From assembly GCA_022821065.1 (NCBI GenBank), contig JAJEEK010000050.1, positions 124,001 to 188,000 on the forward strand: a stretch of 64,000 bases of DNA, read 5' to 3'. Below, one piece after another: positions 51,654-61,406 of this stretch (its first letter is position 1; each line of letters opens with the position of its first letter). The DNA is from Candidatus Poribacteria bacterium (lineage in GTDB: Bacteria; Poribacteria; WGA-4E; WGA-3G). The notes below the pieces were generated by a model. The model was not told where the DNA came from and did not search any database. It was given only the letters and a program-made list of their open reading frames with translations. The translations under genes and the position numbers were made by a program.

Positions 51654-54056
51654 ATGCGTATACAACCGACAATACACAAAACATTTTCATATTGGTTATG
51701 GCTTACAGCCTTTAGTGTGTTGGGACTTATCCTCGCCAATTTGCCGCTGTTTAACATCCTCGCTTTTGAGTTTTGTGCAGTGCTGGCACTCAGCATCTCT
51801 TTGGCTGGTGCACACGTAACACTCACAATCATACGGCAGATGAAGCGGCACCCCGAAATACTCTCCGGTTCACAAGGACAAATCGTCAGCCGATGTTTTT
51901 GGGGTGCGCTGACATTTAACTTCGGTTTACTCGTGCTACCGCTGGGTATTATCCTGTTGAACGCGCTCCGTGTTAAAAATTGCAATTTCGGGGAAGGGTT
52001 TCTCTTTTTTTTTCTACTACCGGTAATTAGCTGCTTATACGCGACGGCAGCAGGCGTATTCTTCGGATTCTGGATCAAAAAGCGGTGGTTGGCATACTTG
52101 GCGTATCTGGGGTTTCTCACAGTCTCTTGTGTGCCAGTGGTTATCAATCTGATATTTCACCCGCCGGTGTTTGCGTATCACGCGACATTCGGGTATTTTC
52201 CTGGACCGATTTACGATTTCGTCATCCGGATAACAAGCACACTACTCATCGCCCGCGCTGAAACACTACTCTGGGCAGCCTTATTTTTAACGCTCACGGT
52301 CAGCCTGTGTGAAATCAGTCGAGACACCGAATTGATGCCGCAACTGAGATGGCAGAAACTCTTTAGACCTCTGCCAAAACATGTAGGTTTATATCTGCTG
52401 ATTGTCTGCCTCATCGGTTTTCAGTTCTACGCAGGAGCGTTGGGAATTCGTCCGACCCGTGATAATATTGCCGAAGCGCTCGGTGGTTTCCGTGAGACCG
52501 CACATTTTGAGATTTTTTATGCCCGCGAACTTCAAGCGGAGATTGATCGGATTGCCGAGGATTGCGAATTTCAGTACGCGCAATTAGTTGACTATCTGAT
52601 GCCTGACGGTGGAAAACTCCCGCAAAAAATCCGAGCGTATGTCTATGCCTCAACGCATCAGAAGAAGAGGTTAACCGGCGCAGGAAACACATCTGTAGAA
52701 GATCCATTTGGTCATGGGTTCCACATTCATGCGCAAGGCTTTCCGCATCCGGTCCTGAAGCATGAATTGGCACACGTCTTTACTGTTCCGTGGTCGCCGC
52801 TGAAGGTAAGTCTGAAGATCGGACTCCACGAGGGGATCGCTGTTGCCGCAGACTGGGACGAGGGCAGGCTTACAGGGCATCAGTGGGCAAAAGCGATGCG
52901 CCAGATGGAGATCGCACCCGAATTGTCAGCCATCATGGGTATCGGGTTCTGGGGACATGCTGGTTCTCGGAGTTACCTGCTGGCAGGCTCCTTCGTCCGG
53001 TTCCTTGTTGACACCTACGGGATAGAAAAATTTAAAGGTGTTTTTTTAGCCGGTAATTTTGTGAAATATTACAATAAGGACCTCGAGTCGCTTGAAGCAG
53101 AGTGGATTGATTTTTTGGAGCGTGTCCCTTTGGGGGACGACGATATAAACTATACTGCGTATCGTTTAAAGCAGCGCAGTGCTTTTGAACAGGTCTGCAC
53201 CCATGAAATGGCGGCGCGACGGGATACCGCATGGCAATCATTTTTTCAAAAAGATTTCGTCACCGCCGTTGAAACCTTTGAGACGATGCTATCAGATGAA
53301 CCGGACAACTTAAGCACTCAACGCGGTTTAATGTATAGCGCATATCGGATGCAGGATTACGATAAAGCGTTATCCTTAGCGGACCGTATTGCAAGCCAAA
53401 AAGACCCGCTCTTCAGCCCGGAAGCGACACTGTTGAAAGGCGATATTCATTGGCGCAGGAATGCACACGAAAAAGCGATCTACACCTACGGTTCCATTCA
53501 AACCGAATACGAAACGATGGCGCGTAGACGGAGCAAACGGATCGCAGCACTCTCTTACCAAAACGACGTACAGAGGCAAGCGAACGCGACACTTCAAGCC
53601 GGAGGATCCATCCGTGAGTTGTTCCGTTCCGTCCTCGTTGAGTCTAAAGACGCAGCAGAGAAGATGGCTGCCTTATCAATATGCCTTCAAGCAGAACCGG
53701 ACGCATGGTTAGCATCCCTCTTAGCCGGCGAACTGCTCCACAGAGAAAAAGCGTGGCAGCTCAGCAATCAATATCTTCATAGTGCAGTGACGCAATTAGA
53801 AAAATTGTCGGTTTCCGATGAGACATTATCGCCAATGCCGCTGACGCAACAACAATACAAGGATCTTGCCTTAGAAGGACGAAGATTAATAGGCATCAAT
53901 GCCTACCATCAACACGATTACGAGACTGCGATAAAGGCATTCTCTGCGATTGGAAAAAATGAAGCGTTACCACTCGGAACCATACTAAAAGCAGAAGAGT
54001 GGCAGCAGAGGTGTCAATGGGCACAACTGTATCGTCAGGATCTCATAAATCCGTAG
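51654..54056 (+). CDS. Membrane-anchored gluzincin-like peptidase with TPR repeats
   Basis: 800 residues. The first 260 hold about seven hydrophobic segments (LTAFSVLGLILANLPLF, FNFGLLVLPLGIILL, LLIVCLIGFQFYAGALG). Around 370-393 lies a zinc-protease signature: HELAH (H370, E371, H374) and, 19 residues on, HEGIA (E393) as third ligand, the arrangement of the peptidase MA (gluzincin) clan. The C-terminal half (about 515-800) is TPR-like (FVTAVETFETMLSDEPDNLSTQRGLMYSAYRMQDYDKAL). The catalytic domain is probably outside the membrane. Targets are unknown. The start has only a weak ribosome site, but the promoter at 51593 leaves little room for another. Confidence 0.82.
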   Translation: MRIQPTIHKTFSYWLWLTAFSVLGLILANLPLFNILAFEFCAVLALSISLAGAHVTLTIIRQMKRHPEILSGSQGQIVSRCFWGALTFNFGLLVLPLGIILLNALRVKNCNFGEGFLFFFLLPVISCLYATAAGVFFGFWIKKRWLAYLAYLGFLTVSCVPVVINLIFHPPVFAYHATFGYFPGPIYDFVIRITSTLLIARAETLLWAALFLTLTVSLCEISRDTELMPQLRWQKLFRPLPKHVGLYLLIVCLIGFQFYAGALGIRPTRDNIAEALGGFRETAHFEIFYARELQAEIDRIAEDCEFQYAQLVDYLMPDGGKLPQKIRAYVYASTHQKKRLTGAGNTSVEDPFGHGFHIHAQGFPHPVLKHELAHVFTVPWSPLKVSLKIGLHEGIAVAADWDEGRLTGHQWAKAMRQMEIAPELSAIMGIGFWGHAGSRSYLLAGSFVRFLVDTYGIEKFKGVFLAGNFVKYYNKDLESLEAEWIDFLERVPLGDDDINYTAYRLKQRSAFEQVCTHEMAARRDTAWQSFFQKDFVTAVETFETMLSDEPDNLSTQRGLMYSAYRMQDYDKALSLADRIASQKDPLFSPEATLLKGDIHWRRNAHEKAIYTYGSIQTEYETMARRRSKRIAALSYQNDVQRQANATLQAGGSIRELFRSVLVESKDAAEKMAALSICLQAEPDAWLASLLAGELLHREKAWQLSNQYLHSAVTQLEKLSVSDETLSPMPLTQQQYKDLALEGRRLIGINAYHQHDYETAIKAFSAIGKNEALPLGTILKAEEWQQRCQWAQLYRQDLINP

Positions 54057-54151
54057 CCTTGAACGACTTGATTGAGGTATTTGAACCGATTTCAAGTTAA
54101 TCGAAAAACGGATCGTTCTGGATTTCGATTGTTAAAAATAGAGGAGCTTCT

Positions 54152-56068
54152 ATGAAACTTTTTGTGCCGGGAAGAATTTGCCTGTTCGGAGAACATAGCG
54201 ATTGGGCAGCAAGATACCGGCTAAATAACTCAGAACTTGAAAAGGGTTATGCCTTAATAGCGAGTACAAACCAGGGCGTATATGCCGAGGTTAAGCCGCA
54301 TCCTACGCGTCTGATTTTGAAGACAACGCTGAGCGATGGCACCCGCTACGGTCCCTATAGCCTTCCTATGGAAGGGGATGCTCTTCTTGCCGAAGCAGAA
54401 AAAGGCGGTTTTTTTAGTTACGCTGCTGGTGTCGCATATCAGATCCTAACGAATTATCAGGTACAAGGCCTCGAAATAGATAATTATCTTACGGATCTAC
54501 CTGTTAAAAAAGGTCTATCTTCAAGCGCTGCTATCAGCGTTTTGGTCGCCCGCGCTTTCAATCGCACCTACGACCTTAAAATGACAACGCGTGGAGAAAT
54601 GGAATATGCATACCGAGGCGAGATTACAACGCCTTCGCGCTGCGGACGGATGGACCAAGGCTGCGCATACCAACGTCCTATCCTCATGACATTTGATGGT
54701 GATCGTGTCGATGTTACAGAACTCAGTGTGCCAGAAAATATGTACTTTGTAATCGTTGACCTCGGTGCTGGTAAAGATACACTCCTTATATTGAATCAAC
54801 TAAGTCACTCTTATCCACTCGCGGAAAGCGAGTTAGAAAAAAACGTGCAACACTACCTCGGTCCGCTTAGCGCGCAAATCACACAAGAGGCATATCATGC
54901 CCTCCGAGACGGAGAGGCTGAAGCCGTCGGTAATTTAATGACCCGTGCACAGGCGGAGTTCGACAAACACCTTATCCCTGCTTGCCCATCGCAATTGACA
55001 GCGCCGGTGCTCCATAAAGTGCTCAACTATGAACCGATTCAACCCTATATCTGGGGTGGCAAAGGTGTTGGATCACAGGGCGACGGGTCGGCACAATTCA
55101 TTGTGAAAGACGAAGAGAGCCAGCAGCGTGTGATAGAAATTATCGAGCAGGATTTGCAGATGTCGTGCCTGAAACTCGTCATTGAGGCGGGTAGACATGT
55201 CCGCAAGGCGGTTATCCCAGCAGCTGGGTTCGGGACTCGGCTATTCCCGGCATCAAAAGCGATGAAGAAAGAACTCTTCCCCGTCGTTGATAAATCCGGA
55301 CGCGCGAAACCGGCCATCATGGCGATCGTTGAGGAAGCGATTGAGGCTGGCATTGAAGAAGTATGCCTCATCATTCAGAGCAGCGATACGGAACTCTTTG
55401 AATCATTTTTTAAAACGTCACCTCGAATTGAGCATTACAACAAACTTAGCAAAGAAAATAAAGCATACTGCGACTATATCTTGGCGTTAGGGAACAAGGT
55501 GACATTCGTCACACAAGATGTTCAAGAAGGATTCGGGCATGCTGTTTATTGTGCGAGGGAGTGGGTGGGCAATGAGCCTTTTCTGCTGATGCTTGGAGAC
55601 CATCTTTACGGTTCAGATGAAGAGCAGTGTTGTGCCCGACAGGTCGTAGAGGCTTATGAACAGGTAGGGCACAGTGTTGTCGGGCTTAAAGTGACACCGA
55701 TTGAACAGTTATCAAACTTCGGCTGTGTCACCGGTGTATGGGAAGAAGACGCACTACTTTCGGTAACAGAATTCTATGAAAAGCCGGACCCAGAGTACGC
55801 AATGGAGCATTTACACGTAGATGGCATGGATGTAGATCAGTTCTTGACGGTGTTCGGCATTTACGTCATTCAACCGCAGATTTTCGAGTTCCTTGAGCAG
55901 AACATCTCACATAATCTGCGCGAACGCGGTGAATTTCAACTCACGTCTTGTCTGGACGAGTTGCGAAAAGCAGATGGCTTCTCAGGTTATGTTGTTAAAG
56001 GGCGACGGTTTGATATTGGTCTCCCTGAAGAATACAGGCAAACGGTTATTGATTTCAGGAACGCTTAG
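54152..56068 (+). CDS. GHMP sugar kinase fused to GalU-type nucleotidyltransferase
   Basis: 638 residues; GAGGAGC precedes the ATG. Residues 1-350 are a GHMP kinase: PGRICLFGEHSDW (motif 1), LPVKKGLSSSAAIS (GLSSSA 121-126, motif 2) and GVGSQGDGSAQF (motif 3). Residues from about 353 are a sugar-phosphate nucleotidyltransferase of the GalU class: VIPAAGFGTRLFPASKAMKKELFPVVDK, MLGDHLYG, FYEKPDP, FDIGLPEEYRQ. The fusion would phosphorylate a free sugar at C1 and then attach a nucleotide, a salvage route to an NDP-sugar. Plant and Bacteroides FKP (fucose) has the same two activities in the opposite order. The sugar here is unknown; UTP is likely from the GalU similarity. Confidence 0.88.
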   Translation: MKLFVPGRICLFGEHSDWAARYRLNNSELEKGYALIASTNQGVYAEVKPHPTRLILKTTLSDGTRYGPYSLPMEGDALLAEAEKGGFFSYAAGVAYQILTNYQVQGLEIDNYLTDLPVKKGLSSSAAISVLVARAFNRTYDLKMTTRGEMEYAYRGEITTPSRCGRMDQGCAYQRPILMTFDGDRVDVTELSVPENMYFVIVDLGAGKDTLLILNQLSHSYPLAESELEKNVQHYLGPLSAQITQEAYHALRDGEAEAVGNLMTRAQAEFDKHLIPACPSQLTAPVLHKVLNYEPIQPYIWGGKGVGSQGDGSAQFIVKDEESQQRVIEIIEQDLQMSCLKLVIEAGRHVRKAVIPAAGFGTRLFPASKAMKKELFPVVDKSGRAKPAIMAIVEEAIEAGIEEVCLIIQSSDTELFESFFKTSPRIEHYNKLSKENKAYCDYILALGNKVTFVTQDVQEGFGHAVYCAREWVGNEPFLLMLGDHLYGSDEEQCCARQVVEAYEQVGHSVVGLKVTPIEQLSNFGCVTGVWEEDALLSVTEFYEKPDPEYAMEHLHVDGMDVDQFLTVFGIYVIQPQIFEFLEQNISHNLRERGEFQLTSCLDELRKADGFSGYVVKGRRFDIGLPEEYRQTVIDFRNA

Positions 56069-56078
56069 GAAACCATAC

Positions 56079-59000
56079 TCATGCGTTGGAACGCTGCTTA
56101 ATAACAACGATTGTAAGATCGTCATACTGCTCCGCGTCGCCGACAAATTCGTGAACATCGTCTACAATGTGCTGGATAATCTCTTCTGCCCTGAAATTAT
56201 CAGGCATCTGAGAGACCGCTTGCTTAAAACGCTCCGTTCCATACATATCTCCGTCTGTGTTGAGTGCCTCAATAAGGCCATCTGTATGAAAGATCAGCGT
56301 ATCGCCATCGCTTAACTCAATAGTGCTGGACTCATAGACCACCTTTTTCATACTACCGAGCGGAAGATCACTGTTTTCAATCTCAATGACTTCGGAGCCA
56401 CGTATGAGGATAGGATAAGGTTGTCCACCATTAGCGTAGTTGATCCGTCCATTTGTTTCATCAAGGATCGCCAGGTTAAGTGCGATGAAACTGGGTCCAT
56501 ACATCCGCGGTGCTAATCCGGCGTTGAGCTCGCTGAGAATGACTGCGGCTTCGGATTTGTAGCGCGAGACTTCATACAGCATACCGTTTGTCAGCACGGC
56601 ATTCATCGCGCCTCGTAAGCCTTTCCCTGCAGCGTCCGCCACTGCGATTGCAGTCTGCCCGTTCTCTACAGTAAGGTAATCGTAAAAGTCTCCACCGACC
56701 TGTGTTGCCGGTACAGACATACCTGCAACTTCATAGCCCTTCATGTCCGGTGACTCTGTCGGCAATAGCCCCATCTGAATATTCTGTGCTTCGCTCAACT
56801 CGGCGCGGATACGCTGCATTTCGGCTTCTTCTTTCTCTCGCATCTCATTACGCAATTGGATCGTGTGTCGCCGGTTGAGTACCAAACGACCGACCAATGC
56901 AAATACAACAGTTATGAAGATAAAGGTCGGTAAGTAGGTTCGCCAGCGTGTCCAGATCGGTGGCGGGATATTAAAATCCACAATTGCGGGCGGTGCCGTG
57001 TAGTGCCAACCTTTTCGGAACGCCTTGATGAGAAAAGTATAATGTCCTGCATTAAGCCCAGTGTATCGGATGCGTAGAATACCGTTTTGGTTCTGGAGTT
57101 CCTGCGTAACGCCACTACTGTCAAGATTTTGTGGATTCGTCGCGATGGATCCGGCAAACGGGGTCCATTCATCTGCACGGGTGCTGGAAACGACAGGAAG
57201 TTTTGCGAAGTCGTCCGCTGAGACGTTCATCCATGTAGGTGTGTCCAACCCTATTAATTTAAATTGATAAGAGAGACCTTCTCGGAGCGAACTGAGTCCA
57301 CGAATATTGAAAGTTTTAGCCCCGCGCGTTGGTAAAACTAAACTCGACGAGAAATCGCTGTAAGATTTATCCGCCTCCAAACTGATTATTCTGCACTCAG
57401 GTAACCCACCCCGCGCTGGTGTGTACTGTGTAACACCACCTTCAGTTGCAAACCAGATGTCTTTCTCTGAAGATTCGAGGATTTTTGAGATGTTATTGTG
57501 TGCCCACCCATTTTTCGTCGTTCGACTGTGAAAAGTTTCGCCATCATATCGGACAGCGCCGCCGCCTCTTGTTGCGAACCATATATTTCCGCGACTGTCT
57601 TCTATGACATCGCGGACATTATCGACAAGAAATCCATCTTCCTTCCTCGTATATGTCCTAAGCCTTTCTCCATCATATCGGACAGCACCGTGGGACGTTG
57701 CTAACCAGAGAACGCCATCTCTCGTAATCACAGAAGCGTTTACAGTATCAATTGGACCAATAGGATCAACAGTTCTCATCATTTTACCGTGATAGGTCTT
57801 AAGAGCATCAGAAAAGACGAAAGTGATTCTGTCAGTCTGCTTAACTGGGTCTTGCCAGACAGCAAGTGGTGCGGCACTCGACTCTCCGTCAAGCATAATT
57901 GGTTTTCCAGATTCGATGTCGCTCCAACGTATCAACTTTCCTGTCATCGCGTTGAAGTACCATTTATCTTCTGGTGTCGATTTTACAAGGTGCGTTGCTT
58001 TGAGCCGGAGCAGGTCGGGTGGGATAGAACGGGTTGTAGGCGATACGAGATTAATACCCTCCGGATAGCGTTTCACGCTCCCGTTGGCGAAATGCACCCA
58101 CAACCTATCTCCTGAATCTCTATATAAATCTGTTATAGGAACGGGGCCTGGATCGAGTTGAAGCATAGGTGTCCCGCTATCTATTTCAGAGGATTTTTGA
58201 AATAGGATTCTTTGTGTACCGCTATCTGTAACCCACAACAGCCCCATGGTGTCCGCTTTAAAAAGATGTCCACCAAAAGCCATCCAAACGTGTTCGCCTT
58301 CGCTGAGTAGTACATCTGGGTTGCTATCTGATCTTTCACCGCCGGGTCCTATTTCTGTGCGGACAGAAATAGAAATCTGGGACCCGTAGTTCCCACTTGC
58401 GTATCGGAAAAATGTGTATCGAGTTGAATTGGCATGAGATACCGGTTCATTAATAAACCAGATGTCCCTGCCGACTTCAAATATTTTTACGATCTCAGCC
58501 TGAGAGCGACGGTTCACATTGGGTTCGGTCCCCGGTTCATTTCGCCCATCATTTAGCCTGAATGATGCTGTTGTAATCTCATCTATCTTTGCATCATAAC
58601 GTGCGACAGCACCTGGGACACTGAACCAGAGGTAGCCGCGACTGTCCTCATACATTGTGCGTACCCGACTGGTCCCAAGTTTCGCATGTGTAATGACTGC
58701 GGGTGTCGGATCAAGGATTGTTACACCGTTATTGTGTCCGAACCACAATTTACCGTCAACGGCTTCAAATATTGTTCGGATTCTATCGTTCTCAAGCCTA
58801 CTATTCGCGTTATCTAAAAGGAGTTCAAGGTTGGCATTATATTGATGGACACCACGGTCTTGGCTGATGAACCATAGGTTGTCCCATTTGTCTTCAATTT
58901 CAAGGAATCCGTGTACATCTCTGGGGGTGCGGAGGTTGGCACCATCCCACCGCCTTGTGGGTCGCTCATCGCTAAACCACACATCTCCTTTTGCGTCAAC

Positions 59001-59948
59001 CTTAATTGAAGCCGTTCTTCTCAATGCTGTTTCATCCGAAGATTTGCGTCCGGTGTAAGCCCCGGTAGGAAGAATCTGTTGAAAATCTATACCATCAAAG
59101 CGGAGAAGGAGATTTTCGCCGCCAAACCAGAGATTTCCAGATGAATCTTCAGCGATCACCTCAACCGGACTCACCACATTAAGGCTGGACACATCGTGTC
59201 GTGTAAAACCGGCGTTTGGATGAATACGCTGCGTGTTGACCTGGGTTTCATCACCGTCAGTTTCCTCATCTTCGTTAAATTCCACGCGTCTCCAACGATT
59301 TCCACGAAAACTTAGAATGACCCCATTTACTGTTTCTTCACCTTCACTTCCGCCGAGCCAGAGCGTTCCATCTTCGCTTTCAAAGACGACATTTATCGTC
59401 AAAGTCGTCGATTTGATTAGATCTTCGCCTATGATTTCATGCGGTTGCGGCTGCGGTAGTTTTTCGACCCCGGGTGTCACATACTGCGTTAATACATGAT
59501 TTTCGCCGACCCATATATCACCATGTCGGTCTATGATAATTGAATTCCCGGTGCCTACATAACTGACCGACTTACCGTCAAACCGGCTCACTCTACCCGA
59601 TTTTTCTGAAGGCACACGCGTGAGAAACCAGATGTGTCCCCATTTATCCTCAACGATTTGTCGTGTCTGTCCGAGGAGTGCGCCTGCTTCAACATCCTCA
59701 TAAGTATTCAAAGATCCGACGTATGGTTTAAAAGTGTTATCGTAAAACCGGCTTACGCCACCCCGATCAGAACCGAACCAAAGCGCACCACGACTGTCTT
59801 GGAAAATAACGGGGACAATAGGGCCTACCAATCCATCTGCAACGGTATAGGCTTGAACCTGTTCAGCCCTTGCACTGCTGCAAACGAAAAACGCAGCGAA
59901 GATCGTAGTCATAATGAATAAAATAAGGTTTTTAGAAATCGTTTGCAT
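56079..59948 (-). CDS. SpoIIE-type phosphatase with Reg_prop sensor propeller
   Basis: 1,289 residues from ATG 59948, which opens a signal peptide (FIMTTIFAAFFVCSSARA). Many two-component-regulator propeller units follow (QDSRGALWFGSDRGGVSRF, EDKWGHIWFLTR, EDSRGNIWFATRGGGAVRYDG), then a Y_Y_Y-like domain (about 900-1000), one membrane span near 1005-1025 (FIFITVVFALVGRLVL), a coiled coil, and a PP2C/SpoIIE phosphatase (GLLPTESPDMKGYEVAG, VGGDFYDYL, VADAAGKGLRGAMNAVL, FHTDGLIEA). The propeller senses outside signals, and the phosphatase would act on an anti-sigma antagonist in the cytoplasm; no such partner is in the window. It replaces the histidine kinase usually found after Reg_prop and Y_Y_Y. 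Confidence 0.92.
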   Translation of the reverse strand: MQTISKNLILFIMTTIFAAFFVCSSARAEQVQAYTVADGLVGPIVPVIFQDSRGALWFGSDRGGVSRFYDNTFKPYVGSLNTYEDVEAGALLGQTRQIVEDKWGHIWFLTRVPSEKSGRVSRFDGKSVSYVGTGNSIIIDRHGDIWVGENHVLTQYVTPGVEKLPQPQPHEIIGEDLIKSTTLTINVVFESEDGTLWLGGSEGEETVNGVILSFRGNRWRRVEFNEDEETDGDETQVNTQRIHPNAGFTRHDVSSLNVVSPVEVIAEDSSGNLWFGGENLLLRFDGIDFQQILPTGAYTGRKSSDETALRRTASIKVDAKGDVWFSDERPTRRWDGANLRTPRDVHGFLEIEDKWDNLWFISQDRGVHQYNANLELLLDNANSRLENDRIRTIFEAVDGKLWFGHNNGVTILDPTPAVITHAKLGTSRVRTMYEDSRGYLWFSVPGAVARYDAKIDEITTASFRLNDGRNEPGTEPNVNRRSQAEIVKIFEVGRDIWFINEPVSHANSTRYTFFRYASGNYGSQISISVRTEIGPGGERSDSNPDVLLSEGEHVWMAFGGHLFKADTMGLLWVTDSGTQRILFQKSSEIDSGTPMLQLDPGPVPITDLYRDSGDRLWVHFANGSVKRYPEGINLVSPTTRSIPPDLLRLKATHLVKSTPEDKWYFNAMTGKLIRWSDIESGKPIMLDGESSAAPLAVWQDPVKQTDRITFVFSDALKTYHGKMMRTVDPIGPIDTVNASVITRDGVLWLATSHGAVRYDGERLRTYTRKEDGFLVDNVRDVIEDSRGNIWFATRGGGAVRYDGETFHSRTTKNGWAHNNISKILESSEKDIWFATEGGVTQYTPARGGLPECRIISLEADKSYSDFSSSLVLPTRGAKTFNIRGLSSLREGLSYQFKLIGLDTPTWMNVSADDFAKLPVVSSTRADEWTPFAGSIATNPQNLDSSGVTQELQNQNGILRIRYTGLNAGHYTFLIKAFRKGWHYTAPPAIVDFNIPPPIWTRWRTYLPTFIFITVVFALVGRLVLNRRHTIQLRNEMREKEEAEMQRIRAELSEAQNIQMGLLPTESPDMKGYEVAGMSVPATQVGGDFYDYLTVENGQTAIAVADAAGKGLRGAMNAVLTNGMLYEVSRYKSEAAVILSELNAGLAPRMYGPSFIALNLAILDETNGRINYANGGQPYPILIRGSEVIEIENSDLPLGSMKKVVYESSTIELSDGDTLIFHTDGLIEALNTDGDMYGTERFKQAVSQMPDNFRAEEIIQHIVDDVHEFVGDAEQYDDLTIVVIKQRSNA

Positions 59949-60034
59949 GTATCTGAAGCTTCCTAAACAGAAGTGAGTGTATGGTCTCATAAGCGTTATC
60001 AACCAGAGATGTTATTAGTTTGGTACTTTGCGCG

Positions 60035-61210
60035 TTAATGTGCAAAATCACGGAGACGTGAAATCGCTTCACTGATGACTTCGTCCGGATAAGTGAGTGA
60101 GATTCGGTAGTACCCTTCACTCCACTGTCCATATCCGAGTCCGGGTGTCACGACAACGCCGACTTCTTCGAGGAGTGCTGTTGCGAAAGCACGGCTCGAA
60201 CCGTCGAAACGCGGTGGTACTGGTGCCCACACATATATTGTCGCCTTCGGTTTTTCTACCTCCCATCCGCTCTCTGCCAAAGCATCTACGACAACATCAC
60301 GCCGTTTTTCGTAAACAGCATTTATTGGGGGTGTGATCTCCTCTGCCATCGAAAGTGCCTTTGCCCCGGCGAACTGGAGCGCGCGGAGCGAACCGTTATC
60401 AATGTTGTCTTTAACCGTCTTGACAGCACTCACGGCAGTCGGATGACCGACGACAAATCCTAACCGCCACCCTGTCATATTAAACGCTTTACTCAATGAG
60501 AAGAATTCGACCGCGACCTCAGCGGCACCATCAACCTGTAAGATGCTCGGAGAACGGTAGCCGTCGTACGTGTTTTCACTATAAGCGTTGTCGTGCGCAA
60601 TCAGGATGTCGTTTTGCCTTCCAAATTCCACAGCCCGCTCGAAGAAATCAAGATCAGCGGTAGCTGTCGTCGGGTTGTTAGGATAGTTAATCCAGAGGAC
60701 TTTGGCAAGGCGTTTGATTTCATCAGGAATCGCATCAAAATCAACGTAAAAATCGTTTTCTCGCAGAATCGGTGCGTAGTACGTCGTCGCACTTGCAAAA
60801 ACGTGTCCGATGTTATATGTCGGGTATCCCGGACTTGCCGCAATGCCGATATCACCAGGATTAAGGATGCCGAGTGATAGTTTGACGATCGCATCTTTGC
60901 TGCCGAGCGTTGTAGCGACTTGATCCTCGGCAAGCGTAACGCCGTAACGTCGTTGATAAAAGTCGAGCACTGCTTGCGGAAAATCCTCAACGGGGATGTC
61001 ACATCCGTAGCGATGCCGGTTTGGATCTTCAGGGTTCTCGATCGCCTGCACGAGTGCTTCAACGACCGGATCCGGTGTCGGGAAATCGGGGTCTCCGATG
61101 CCGAGGCTAATTACGTCAACGCCTCGTGCTTTCGCCGCCTGCATTCTTTGGCGCAAATCGACAAAAAGATAAGGTGGAAGTTTTTGTAACCGTTCTGCGA
61201 ATGAAATCAT
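60035..61210 (-). CDS. dapL: LL-diaminopimelate aminotransferase
   Basis: 391 residues, a fold-type I PLP aminotransferase. RLQKLPPYLFVDLRQRMQ, SLGIGDPDFPTP, GSKDAIVKL, SPGYPTYN, NYPNNPTTA and the PLP-lysine block SLSKAFNMTGWRLGF match DapL and related aminotransferases, with the class II DapL pattern at GIGDPD. It converts tetrahydrodipicolinate directly to LL-diaminopimelate in lysine and peptidoglycan synthesis. Related alanine or aspartate aminotransferases cannot be fully excluded from sequence alone. It lies 86 bp upstream of the SpoIIE-phosphatase gene on the same strand. Confidence 0.85.
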   Translation of the reverse strand: MISFAERLQKLPPYLFVDLRQRMQAAKARGVDVISLGIGDPDFPTPDPVVEALVQAIENPEDPNRHRYGCDIPVEDFPQAVLDFYQRRYGVTLAEDQVATTLGSKDAIVKLSLGILNPGDIGIAASPGYPTYNIGHVFASATTYYAPILRENDFYVDFDAIPDEIKRLAKVLWINYPNNPTTATADLDFFERAVEFGRQNDILIAHDNAYSENTYDGYRSPSILQVDGAAEVAVEFFSLSKAFNMTGWRLGFVVGHPTAVSAVKTVKDNIDNGSLRALQFAGAKALSMAEEITPPINAVYEKRRDVVVDALAESGWEVEKPKATIYVWAPVPPRFDGSSRAFATALLEEVGVVVTPGLGYGQWSEGYYRISLTYPDEVISEAISRLRDFAH

Positions 61211-61230
61211 ATTTTTAAATTTACCTTTTT

Positions 61231-61406
61231 AACAGTTATCAGAGGAAATAGTTACCAGTTTCCAGTTACGAGTTACCAGTTAAGAGTGCCTCGCAGTGAG
61301 AGTCTGGTTCATCAAGTTTCCTTTCTTTAACTGGCGACTGGCCACTGACAACTGCTAACTGAAAGATTTTTTCGAGAAAAAAAATCGTACTGACAACTGA
61401 CAACTA
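61231..61406. repeat. TCAGTT-type composite repeat upstream of dapL
   Basis: AACAGTTATCAG, TTACCAGTTTCCAGTTACG, GCAGTGAGAGTCTGG, TTTAACTGGCGACTGGCC and ACTGACAACTGACAACT. It shares GCAGTGAGAGT with 41122 and TTTAACTGGCGACTG with 33312, so the tracts are related modules. Confidence 0.6.

Noticed and set aside
51647..52147. Minus-strand open frame of 166 codons opposite the gluzincin gene
   Set aside because: It lies antisense to a clear membrane-protein coding region and has no family features.
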